NCBI GenBank assembly: GCA_013003535.1
Contig: JABDIY010000064.1
Span: 1-60,875, forward strand
Reading direction: 5' to 3'
Length of the DNA stretch: 60,875 nucleotides
Source: Acidimicrobiales bacterium
GTDB taxonomy: Bacteria; Actinomycetota; Acidimicrobiia; Acidimicrobiales; SZUA-35
Under the pieces are notes generated by a model that ran no database searches, was not told where the DNA came from, and was given only the letters and a program-made list of their open reading frames with translations. Position numbers and translations under genes: made by a program. This document shows positions 46,901 through 53,503 of the stretch, piece after piece. The number at the start of each line of letters is the position of its first letter. Positions within the stretch are counted from its first letter, which is position 1.

Positions 46901-49015
46901 GAGAGGATGGTCGTAGAAGTCGGCTCGAAGGGTGATGAGGAAACGGACCGGTGGATCATCCGCTTCGACCGCAGTGGCCACGGCCCGCATGAACGACTCG
47001 GCGACCGATGGAGACCCAAGCGAGAAGAGTTCCTCGAACTGATCGATCAAGACGACGAGCTCGGCGTGGGCACCCAGGAGCAGTGGACGCACCGCCGGCA
47101 CGATCCCGTCGGAGACGAGACGCTCGAGCAGGTTGACCGGCGGATCGACTGCGACGCTGCGTACTGCGTTCTCGAGCGCCTCAAACGGGCGGCTGCCCGG
47201 AGTCATCGTGGTGATGAACCAGCGTTCCGAGCCGGCGACCTCGCCGCGCCGCAAGGCCGGAACGACGCCGGCGCGCACGATGCTCGACTTGCCCGACCCG
47301 CTCGGACCTACGAGTGCGACGAATCGCCCGGACCGTCCCGGTTCGTCGATACGGCGCAGCAGATCGGCGACGATGCGCTCGCGCCCTGCGAAGTACTCCG
47401 CGTCGCTCGTGTCGAACGCCCGGAGACCCTTGTACGGATTGGGGAGGGCGGCTCGGGGACCTGCGTCCGCGGGCTCCGGGACCCCTACAGTGGCGCGGAG
47501 AGCAGTGACGAGATCGCGGGGCAGTTGGGGGCGCTCTGTGGGGTCGCGATCGGTCGCCTCGTCGATCACGTCACGGACCGCCGGGGCCAGCGATGCGCGC
47601 AGATCCTCGATCGGATCTAGTCGGCCAACGATGGCCTGGGCGACGAGTACACCGAAGCTGTATACGTCGGATGCGGCTGTCGCACCGGCGCCGGTGAGTT
47701 CCTCTGGTGAGATGTAGGGCGCCCTCGTCTCAGCGTCAGTGTCCATCAATCGAAGCGCCCGGGGGGCTGGAGCGATCCCGATGTTCGAAAGGTACGCGTT
47801 GCCGTCGCCGTCGATCATGACGCTGTCGGGTCTGATGTCACCGTGGACGAGTCCAGCACCGTGGGCTGCTTCCAATGCGCCGCCGACCTGTTCGGCGATC
47901 CGCAGGACGTGATCGAGCACTGACGCTTCGTCGGCGATCAGGTCCCGGAGGGTTCGTGTGCCGATCAACCTTGTGACGAGATACGCCGCGTCCGGCTCAC
48001 GCCAGTAGTCGTACAGCGGCAGAATGTGCGGATGCTCGAGTTGGGCGACGACCTGTGCGCTCGCCTCGAAGCGCCGAATGAAATCCGGCTCGTTGGCCTG
48101 TTCGGGTCGGACGATCGTGATCGCGACATCTCGCTCGACCGAGGCTTGATGGGCGCGGTAGGTGGGCCCGGCCGGCGTCCGGCCGATCTGCTCGCGAAGG
48201 GCGTAGCTGCGAACCGTCAGCCCGGAGACGTCCGGCGCCACTGGAACGCTCGGCGCCAGGTCGAGGGCGGGATCGCCGGTGAGGATCTGGGTTTCCAACC
48301 GTCGGAGCGGCTCGGAGGGATCGAGGCCCAGCTCTTCGGTGAGGCGGCTGCGCAACAGCTGATAGGCACGCAGGGCGTCGGCCTGGCGCCCCGACCGGTA
48401 CAACGCCACCATCAACTGACCGGTCAGTTCCTCTCGGAGCGGATGCAGCCGGACCAGGGACTCCAGCTCGTGGACGAGCTCCCGTGTGCGACCGCAACGC
48501 AGATCGGCGTCGATGCGGGCACCGATCGCGTCGAGTCGGAGCGCTTCCAGGCGGGCGATCTCCGGTTGGGCGAACTGCTCATACTCGAAGTCCGCGAACG
48601 GGGAGCCTCGCCACAACGCAAGTGCATCACGAAGGAGTCGAGCCGTCGCGGCTGGGTCGGCTTCCAGCGTTGCACGACCCGCTTCGACCTGGCGCTGGAA
48701 ACGTTCCGCGTCAATCGAGTCTGGTGGAATCCGCAGGACGTAACCCGGCGGCCGGGTGAGCAGGATCGTGCCGTCCGTTCGCTTCTTCCGGTCGGGTTCC
48801 AGAGCCGAGCGAAGTCCGGAGATGTGGACCCACAACGCTTTCTGCCGATTGGCCTCGCTTTCACCCCACAGCGCGTCGATGATTCGATCGGTCGACAGGA
48901 CCGTGTTCGGTGCCGTGAGGAACAGAGCAAGAAGGGAACGTCGGCGGTACGCGCCGAGTTCGATCACTTGACCGTCTCGGCGCGCCTCCAGCGGACCGAG
49001 CACCCGAAACTCCAT
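43943..49015 (-). CDS. Giant BTAD regulator with pseudokinase, nSTAND NTPase, TM helix and beta-propeller
   Basis: A 1690-residue multidomain protein. Residues 1-100 are an AfsR/SARP-type winged helix and 100-250 the BTAD helical domain. Residues 268-510 resemble a Ser/Thr kinase, but the ATP Lys is lost (DVAITIV), HRD is HGD and DFG is NIG, so it is a pseudokinase. Residues 526-960 are an nSTAND1 NTPase with intact Walker A (GPSGSGKSS, Lys576) and Walker B (VVLIDQFEELF). A basic stretch and one membrane helix (976-996) follow, then about 630 residues of propeller-like repeats, predicted outside the cell. ATG 49015 is chosen since the BTAD family begins there. Divergent from a lipoprotein gene. 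Confidence 0.88.
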   Translation of the reverse strand: MEFRVLGPLEARRDGQVIELGAYRRRSLLALFLTAPNTVLSTDRIIDALWGESEANRQKALWVHISGLRSALEPDRKKRTDGTILLTRPPGYVLRIPPDSIDAERFQRQVEAGRATLEADPAATARLLRDALALWRGSPFADFEYEQFAQPEIARLEALRLDAIGARIDADLRCGRTRELVHELESLVRLHPLREELTGQLMVALYRSGRQADALRAYQLLRSRLTEELGLDPSEPLRRLETQILTGDPALDLAPSVPVAPDVSGLTVRSYALREQIGRTPAGPTYRAHQASVERDVAITIVRPEQANEPDFIRRFEASAQVVAQLEHPHILPLYDYWREPDAAYLVTRLIGTRTLRDLIADEASVLDHVLRIAEQVGGALEAAHGAGLVHGDIRPDSVMIDGDGNAYLSNIGIAPAPRALRLMDTDAETRAPYISPEELTGAGATAASDVYSFGVLVAQAIVGRLDPIEDLRASLAPAVRDVIDEATDRDPTERPQLPRDLVTALRATVGVPEPADAGPRAALPNPYKGLRAFDTSDAEYFAGRERIVADLLRRIDEPGRSGRFVALVGPSGSGKSSIVRAGVVPALRRGEVAGSERWFITTMTPGSRPFEALENAVRSVAVDPPVNLLERLVSDGIVPAVRPLLLGAHAELVVLIDQFEELFSLGSPSVAESFMRAVATAVEADDPPVRFLITLRADFYDHPLRHRSFAPLLEARTVLITPMSEEELQRAITAPAAAAGVDFEPGLTAHIEADMGRQTTALPLLQYALTELFEQRSGSTMTTEAYRRLGGVAGALSRRAESLYENLSPPDQELCREIFVRLVTLNEQGPDTRRRATIAELSDGDRDELDRVLETFGRARLLSFDRDAASRSPTVEAAHEALIEEWTRLRTWIDHARSDIRLQRRLAAAADYWSDNGRDPDYLLKGSQLGPYVGWIDSAPVRLTGSERTYLLASTEQEERGAAIERRRVRRLRRLVVGVGAALVLALIASGVAVRQRERAEEQAATAVEATNAAEVATLISRAAAAGGDDPELGLLLALEARRRQPGPETDRAVLASLGTASIASRIITRDALESDCGPSGRGFGREVATIDGRMVARDALSGDLLDLGLAPARCAVGDRDEDMGFAQATAGRTLWLGPDLDTELQFDQRTTLREMSPDRALAVRNQTAGDEVLVFDARTGQQVGSTVSMGFVSSTAHSEDGSLFAVTASVSGIGIDGPSEGSTVVIDARSGEVRLDRNEPAFGNAFFDQTSGELIVASFDGTLSVIDPTTGASIQTLDTGVADAPRALWARGDGTLVAAYFDHVRFVDVETGVIRDGPPVDELAAATLTSDRYLTVWSVGGDVAVYDLATNAVLGETYGVSSGHQAIGAGSVGIVDRRGVEASVSVLDLSTGAVSVPLLPDADGMPFDPLALFPAEDGLWAVSADHVLAHWQGVRLVDALYLGSVDGVTGGLWQGSGTLFGDYFAVHGRRPDRTEEAVLVRLRPGPPEVVLTVETGALTGVLHPTGDGGLHVIGDDGMVTTYDADGNAVDTMVTPATSPGSVALDPSGIRLAIGSTDTNGVVVVDLETRAIDTVPGVSAATTFGFNADGSVLAMSLRDGTVRLHIVGGGAPVTVFTGSVGSAAEPGWFDPETDSVWMPIGDSVVEVLLDPDVWAERACGVLSRDFTPTEWDLYVPGDLPLEPACSEGT

Positions 49016-49139
49016 CCCTCGACGGTACCCCCTCGGCATTGCCCGAGTGCTTCCGCCGACGCCCATATGCAGGGGCGAAAGCAACCGTTAAGTTCAATGG
49101 AGTCAGACTGGATCAATCGGCCGCACCGTGCAGGCACCA

Positions 49140-49158
49140 GTCCTTCGTACGGAAGGAC
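49140..49158. promoter_or_regulatory. Inverted repeat in the lipoprotein promoter region
   Basis: GTCCTTC-GTACG-GAAGGAC is a perfect 7-base inverted repeat located 17 bases before the lipoprotein ATG and 125 bases from the divergent BTAD gene. It may be an operator for the BTAD regulator or an mRNA leader hairpin; the sequence does not decide. Confidence 0.45.
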
Positions 49159-49175
49159 ACCGTAGAAAGGTACGA

Positions 49176-49766
49176 ATGATGATCAACTCTGGAATTAAGG
49201 TAATGGTGCCGGCGATCGCTGCGGCGGCGATGTTGCTCGGCGCATGTGGCTCCGACGGCGGGTCCGCGTTGGCGGCCGAGGAACCCGTCCCGGCTGCGGA
49301 GGACGCACCGCAGCCAGACCCGACCACGACGACGCTCCCGACAACGGAACCCCCAGCGACGACGGAACCTCCAGCGACGACGGAACCGACCGACGCGCCC
49401 GTCTTCACCGCTCAGGACGCCATCGACGTCGTGAAGGCGATCGGGCAGGCCTACAACACCTTTGACGCTGACCTGTTCCTGTCGGTCACGGCCGAGGACT
49501 TCCTGTTCGTCGACGAGCGCGGCACTGCCGACCGGTCGACCCAGGCCAGCTATTTTCCCGCTCTCCGCGAAGGTAGTCACCAGGGTGAACGCACCGGAGA
49601 CCTCGTCGTCATCGGCGAGGATCCGTTCGTGGTTGCCGAGGACGTTGTCGTCACGGCAAACTTCTATCCGCCGGAGGGCCGAGTAGGAACGAGCACCTAC
49701 ACGCTCACGGTCGAGAACGGTGAACTGAAGGTGCTGGAGCATCGTTGGACCGGCGACCTTCTCTAG
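49176..49766 (+). CDS. Secreted lipoprotein with NTF2/SnoaL-like domain
   Basis: A 196-residue exported lipoprotein. The signal ends in LLGAC, so the following Cys is lipidated. A Pro/Thr/Glu linker with two copies of an 18-base unit (49353-49388; ATTEPP repeats) leads to a C-terminal domain of about 125 residues (AIDVVKAIGQAYNTFDADLFLSV... to VLEHRWTGDLL) that resembles the NTF2/SnoaL-like fold, a small cone used for ligand binding or catalysis. ATG 49176 gives a proper signal peptide; an earlier start would precede it with charged residues. It is divergent from the giant BTAD protein, whose outer propeller could meet it at the cell surface. Confidence 0.75.
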   Translation: MMINSGIKVMVPAIAAAAMLLGACGSDGGSALAAEEPVPAAEDAPQPDPTTTTLPTTEPPATTEPPATTEPTDAPVFTAQDAIDVVKAIGQAYNTFDADLFLSVTAEDFLFVDERGTADRSTQASYFPALREGSHQGERTGDLVVIGEDPFVVAEDVVVTANFYPPEGRVGTSTYTLTVENGELKVLEHRWTGDLL

Positions 49767-49790
49767 AAGGTCCTCCGAACCGGCGAAGAC

Positions 49791-49826
49791 AGCCTGACCA
49801 TGGTCACCTCGGACCATGGTCAGGCT
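49791..49826. terminator. Strong hairpin terminator after the lipoprotein gene
   Basis: A perfect 15-base stem (AGCCTGACCATGGTC with its complement) and a 6-base loop lie 25 bases after the lipoprotein stop. No long T-run follows, but the stem strength and position, between convergent genes, make a terminator likely. A second smaller hairpin (GACCTTC-TCTA-GAAGGTC, 49755-49772) overlaps the stop codon. Confidence 0.7.
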
Positions 49827-49837
49827 GTTCGTGCTCG

Positions 49838-49881
49838 GAGCGGACTACGGAATGGACCAACGTATTCAGCATGGGAAGCTG
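49838..49881 (-). pseudogene. Degenerate tRNA-Gly-like 3' remnant (left copy)
   Basis: This 44-base stretch resembles the copy at 50998-51043 over its whole length, with runs ACGTATTCAGC and TGGGAAGCTG identical. On the minus strand it keeps an anticodon-arm shape but the loop differs by one base and the T-arm is badly damaged, so it cannot be a working tRNA. It lies just downstream of the cyclase gene and forms a direct repeat with the right copy. Confidence 0.5.
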
Positions 49882-50001
49882 CTCGGAGGGGGCGGTGAGA
49901 TCGGCGCCGACGTCGTGATCTCCAATGAAGCCTTCGCCGACATCGGTCCAGCAATTGCCCGGCTCGGGGTTCCCGTGACCCGCGCTCGCAGTGCCGGTCG
50001 A

Positions 50002-50823
50002 TTAGGTGCGAAGGGGCGGGAACTTGGTCGGCAGTCCGGACGACATCACCTGCGACAGCAGCACGTTGCCCGGAATGCCGCGCAGCCTCTGAACGCCGAG
50101 CTTGCGGAATCGAACGCCCGAGGGACGCATGCCAGACAGCGCCGTTATCAGATCCTCCGACACGACGATCTGGCCGCCGTGAGCTACGTCGCATATTCGT
50201 GCGGTGGCGTGCACGGCCATCCCGGCGTAGTTCGGCTCGGCCAATTTCGGATACCCGGCGTGGATGCCGGTCCGGATGCGGACCCGGTGTTGGCCGCTGA
50301 AGGACGCCGCGGCGAGGCGATGATGTGCGTCGATCGCGGCAGTAACCGCGGCGGCCGGACTCTCGAACGCTGCGAAGAATTCGTCGGCACGTGCCTCGAC
50401 CGCACACCCGCCGACGGCGAGAACGGCGGAGCGCTGGATCTCACGCACGTCGGCCAACAGGTCGGAGTAGCCGTCGCCGAGGACCGCCAAGAGAGACGAC
50501 GAGCCCTCGATGTCCGTCATCAACATCGTGACGAAGCCGGTCGGTAGAACCGGAGCATCAGGGACCGCGGCACGGGCTGACTCGATCTGGCTGCTGATGA
50601 ATCCGATCGGAACGATCTTGAATCGCTTCGCGGCGCGCAGCAACCGATCCCGTGCCTTCGCTCGGGCCTGTTCGTCTTCGAACTCGACCTGGCCGAACCG
50701 AGCGAGCGCGTTCCGAACGTGTGCTGCGTCCATGATCGGCAGTCGCCGAACGCCAGCGCGGTCCACGTAGGCGAATGCGCGGTCCGGGAGCCGCTTCCGA
50801 TCGGCAGCGCTCAGCTTGGCCAC
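50002..50823 (-). CDS. Class III adenylate/guanylate cyclase domain protein
   Basis: A 273-residue protein. Residues 1-70 form a small basic helical domain (LSAADRKRLPDRAFAYVDRAG...HVRNALARFGQ), the DUF6582-like segment seen in actinobacterial proteins. Residues 95-265 are a class III nucleotidyl cyclase: the first metal Asp is D104 (MTDIEGS), the second D147 (ARADEFF), and the late block AVHATARICDVAHGGQIVVS holds the Arg of the active site but His in place of the usual Asn. This substitution is common in one actinobacterial subgroup, so activity is possible but not certain. It is flanked on both sides by tRNA-Gly-like remnants. Confidence 0.82.
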   Translation of the reverse strand: MAKLSAADRKRLPDRAFAYVDRAGVRRLPIMDAAHVRNALARFGQVEFEDEQARAKARDRLLRAAKRFKIVPIGFISSQIESARAAVPDAPVLPTGFVTMLMTDIEGSSSLLAVLGDGYSDLLADVREIQRSAVLAVGGCAVEARADEFFAAFESPAAAVTAAIDAHHRLAAASFSGQHRVRIRTGIHAGYPKLAEPNYAGMAVHATARICDVAHGGQIVVSEDLITALSGMRPSGVRFRKLGVQRLRGIPGNVLLSQVMSSGLPTKFPPLRT

Positions 50824-50997
50824 TCACCCAGCGTAGTGGGACCATCCGGCTCCTATCAGGTCTCGTCATCGTCCAATATTGGTGAACGCGCTCACCGCTG
50901 CCGGCTCGGCTCGGCGCAGGCAGCGCGCAACAAGAACACTATGAGCGGCCTTAGCCCGGCCTGGGTCGTGCTCCGTTCACCCGAAATTCCAAACACA

Positions 50998-51043
50998 GAG
51001 CGGGTGACGAGAATCGAACCCACGTATTCAGCTTGGGAAGCTG
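50998..51043 (-). pseudogene. Truncated tRNA-Gly(CCC)-like remnant (right copy)
   Basis: Read on the minus strand, this has an intact anticodon arm (CAGC-TTCCCAA-GCTG, anticodon CCC), a T-loop (TTCGATT) and an acceptor 3' strand CACCCGC. The 5' half is missing: no GCGGGTG partner occurs in the right place, and only a short D-loop-like GGTAG is left, which doubles as the stop codon region of the adjacent gene. It is a 3' tRNA fragment, the typical trace of integration at a tRNA gene. Confidence 0.6.
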
Positions 51044-51044
51044 C

Positions 51045-52571
51045 CTACCAGTGGTCCAGGACGTTGCGGGTGAGCTGAGCAACCGGTGGATCGTCGGCGA
51101 GGGCGAAGGCCCAGTCGGTGGTGCCGATCGTGACCACTTCGCCTCCGTTGGAACCATACGGTTTGCAGGTCAGGATCACAGCGTTGCCATACCGGACACG
51201 GGCCAGCGAGTCGGGGCTGTTGTCGCCGTAGAGCCGGGCGGCCACAAATTCGAGGTCGCCCTGATCGTTGAGGGCCGAGATCGATAGCGGGTACTCACCC
51301 ATGCCGACGTTCGAGGCCGGTACAAAGGCAACCACTTCAACCTCGGGCGGCATGCCGTCGACCGGCGCAGCGATCGGCAGTTGGTAGTCATCGAGCTGGA
51401 GCTTGCAACCCAACGTTTCATAGCCCACCGCCCCGTGCTTTGCGCCGAGCACGTCGCCATAACGAAGGCCAGTGTTCTCGAACAACCAATGGGTGTCCCG
51501 GTAGACCGTGAAGCCGCCCGATCCGGCCACCACCGCCCTCCCAAAGCGGTAGTAGAGGCCGAAGGCGGACCCACCACCCAGCACACACCACTCCGGTCGC
51601 CCCACCACCGGGTCGCACCACATCCCGGTCATCTCTTCCGGTCGACCGGCAGCCACCACCGGGTCCGTTTCGTGCGCGGTGTATTTGTGGCACACCATCG
51701 CCTCGCCCTCGTGGCGCACGTGCCAAAACATGGTGTTACCGCTGAAGCTGGCGAAGTTGCCGCCCGCCTCGATGTATCGCTCCAATGCAGCGCGCTGTGG
51801 TGTGGACCAGTACTCGTCGTGTCCCACGCTCAGCACCAGCTCGTAGCCGTCGAGGATCGACGGGTCACGGTCCAGATCGGTGGACACTGCGAAGTCGAAA
51901 CTGCGTCCTTCCCGTTCGGCCCACTCAACGAAGCGCCGTTCGAACGTGAACCATCCCGATGATCCGATGGCTGGCGGGTAGCCCATTGCCGCCCGGTAGT
52001 CCTGAAAGATTTGCCCGTCGGAGTCGGTCTCTTCGCCCCAGCGGGCCGGGCGGGACTTTCGGTCGTCTCGCTCGGTTTCGGGACGGTAGAGCATGCCGCG
52101 GCCGAACGGTCGTTGGAACGACACCTGCGTCCCGCCGGTGTACAAGCTCTTGCCGCCCCAGTTGTTGTAGGCGTTCCACGTGTTCGTGGCGAGCACCATT
52201 AGGGTGGTCGACGTCGGCTCGGCGGCACGAACGACGAAGCCGGCATGGGCAACGTCACGGCCGGGCGCGGCTTCGTGCGCCGTGAGCGTGACGAGGTAAT
52301 AGCCGCTGACCCAGTGATCGGGTATTTCGAACTCCAATGACACTGGCCATGCGCAGCCGTTGGCATCTGCGTCGGGTGGTGCCGGCGTGAACTGTCCCGG
52401 GGTGTTGTCGACTTCCACAACGGTTTCACGGCCCGCCCCCCATCGTTCGACCGTTGTGTGAAAGGCGCCGGCTTTGGTGGACACATGCAGCTCCACGGTC
52501 TCCCCGGATTGGTAACTCAGCTGACCGGGATAACATTCGATCTCGTCATAGAACGTTGGGTCATCGGCCAT
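51045..52571 (-). CDS. N,N-dimethylformamidase large-subunit-like protein
   Basis: A 508-residue protein similar to the C-terminal region of the large subunit of N,N-dimethylformamidase. An N-terminal beta-sandwich (residues about 8-115, ECYPGQLSYQSGETVELHVST) precedes a large domain with NTWNAYNNWGGKSLYTGG, LSVGHDEYWSTPQRAALERYIEAGGNFASFSGNTMFW and TDWAFALADDPPVAQLTRNVLDHW. In the known enzyme this part carries a mononuclear iron site; the small subunit gene is not seen here, so formamide hydrolysis is only a possibility. The stop codon abuts the tRNA-Gly remnant, suggesting the 3' end was shaped by that insertion. Confidence 0.78.
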   Translation of the reverse strand: MADDPTFYDEIECYPGQLSYQSGETVELHVSTKAGAFHTTVERWGAGRETVVEVDNTPGQFTPAPPDADANGCAWPVSLEFEIPDHWVSGYYLVTLTAHEAAPGRDVAHAGFVVRAAEPTSTTLMVLATNTWNAYNNWGGKSLYTGGTQVSFQRPFGRGMLYRPETERDDRKSRPARWGEETDSDGQIFQDYRAAMGYPPAIGSSGWFTFERRFVEWAEREGRSFDFAVSTDLDRDPSILDGYELVLSVGHDEYWSTPQRAALERYIEAGGNFASFSGNTMFWHVRHEGEAMVCHKYTAHETDPVVAAGRPEEMTGMWCDPVVGRPEWCVLGGGSAFGLYYRFGRAVVAGSGGFTVYRDTHWLFENTGLRYGDVLGAKHGAVGYETLGCKLQLDDYQLPIAAPVDGMPPEVEVVAFVPASNVGMGEYPLSISALNDQGDLEFVAARLYGDNSPDSLARVRYGNAVILTCKPYGSNGGEVVTIGTTDWAFALADDPPVAQLTRNVLDHW

Positions 52572-52711
52572 AGGCGGAACCTAGCGGATCGATAGCGTTC
52601 CGGTCTTTCCGGCACAGTCCAACTGGGCGAAGGAGCGGTGTTCGTTTTCTTTCCCGATCAACCCTCCGTGGGTAGGCTTTGAGTCACGAACCAAAAACGC
52701 GGAGGAAGATC

Positions 52712-53497
52712 ATGCCAGTAAGAGAGAGCTACGCCCATGGAACGCCGTCGTGGATCGACCTCAGTACAACCGACGTGGAAGGAGCACAGGAGTTCTACGG
52801 TCCGCTTCTCGGATGGAGTTTCGAAACCAACCCGACGCCCGAAGGTGGCAAGTACACCATGGCCAGCCTCAAAAACAAGAGTGCCGCGGGCATGATGCAA
52901 CAGGCCGAGGAGCAAGCCCAAATGGGTATTCCACCGATGTGGAACACCTACATCACCGTGGATGACCTGGATCAGGCGGTGGCGAAGACAACCGAAGCTG
53001 GCGGTTCGGTGATGATGCCGCCGATGGAGGTGATGGACTCCGGTCGAATGGCGGTGATCACCGATGCCACCGGTGCTGTAGTTTGTTTGTGGCAGGCGAA
53101 CAATCACATCGGTTCGGAGATTGTCAACGAGCCGGGTGCGTTGACGTGGAACGAGCTGATCACAGACGATGTCGACTCTGCCAAATCCTTCTACAACTCT
53201 GTGTTTGGGCTCGGCGCAACGGAACAAGACATGGGCGAGGGAAACATCTACACCACGCTCATGCAGGGGGATGACATGGTGGCCGGCGTGATGCTGCCGC
53301 CGATGGATGGCCTGCCAAACCACTGGTCGGTCTACTTCGCCGTTGCAGATGTGGATGAAACGGTGGCCAAGGCAACCGAACTGGGCGGGACGGTTCTCGG
53401 GCCGGTAATGGATATTCCCGATATCGGTCGGATGGCCGTCCTGCAGGACCCGCAAGGGGCAACATTCAACGCCATGCAAGCCGCCCCCCAAGGCTGA
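52712..53497 (+). CDS. Two-domain VOC-family (glyoxalase-like) protein
   Basis: A 261-residue protein made of two VOC domains (residues about 8-125 and 138-258), each starting with WxDL/NEL-type strands (GTPSWIDLSTTDVEGAQEFY; GALTWNELITDDVDSAKSFY). The layout and length match the CFP-30/hydroxylase-like group of actinobacterial VOC proteins, whose function is mostly unknown. Metal ligands are not obvious. ATG 52712 follows a GGAGGA ribosome binding site; a start at 52679 is less likely. Convergent with the Rieske gene, six bases apart. Confidence 0.86.
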   Translation: MPVRESYAHGTPSWIDLSTTDVEGAQEFYGPLLGWSFETNPTPEGGKYTMASLKNKSAAGMMQQAEEQAQMGIPPMWNTYITVDDLDQAVAKTTEAGGSVMMPPMEVMDSGRMAVITDATGAVVCLWQANNHIGSEIVNEPGALTWNELITDDVDSAKSFYNSVFGLGATEQDMGEGNIYTTLMQGDDMVAGVMLPPMDGLPNHWSVYFAVADVDETVAKATELGGTVLGPVMDIPDIGRMAVLQDPQGATFNAMQAAPQG

Positions 53498-53503
53498 TTT
53501 GGA

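Noticed and set aside
49816-50547. A 243-residue plus-strand reading frame over the left tRNA remnant and the cyclase gene
   Set aside because: It is antisense to the cyclase gene, starts inside the terminator stem and shows no protein-like motif.
50998-51060. A functional tRNA-Gly gene
   Set aside because: The anticodon and T arms are present, but the 5' acceptor strand and most of the D arm are missing, so it cannot fold as a tRNA.
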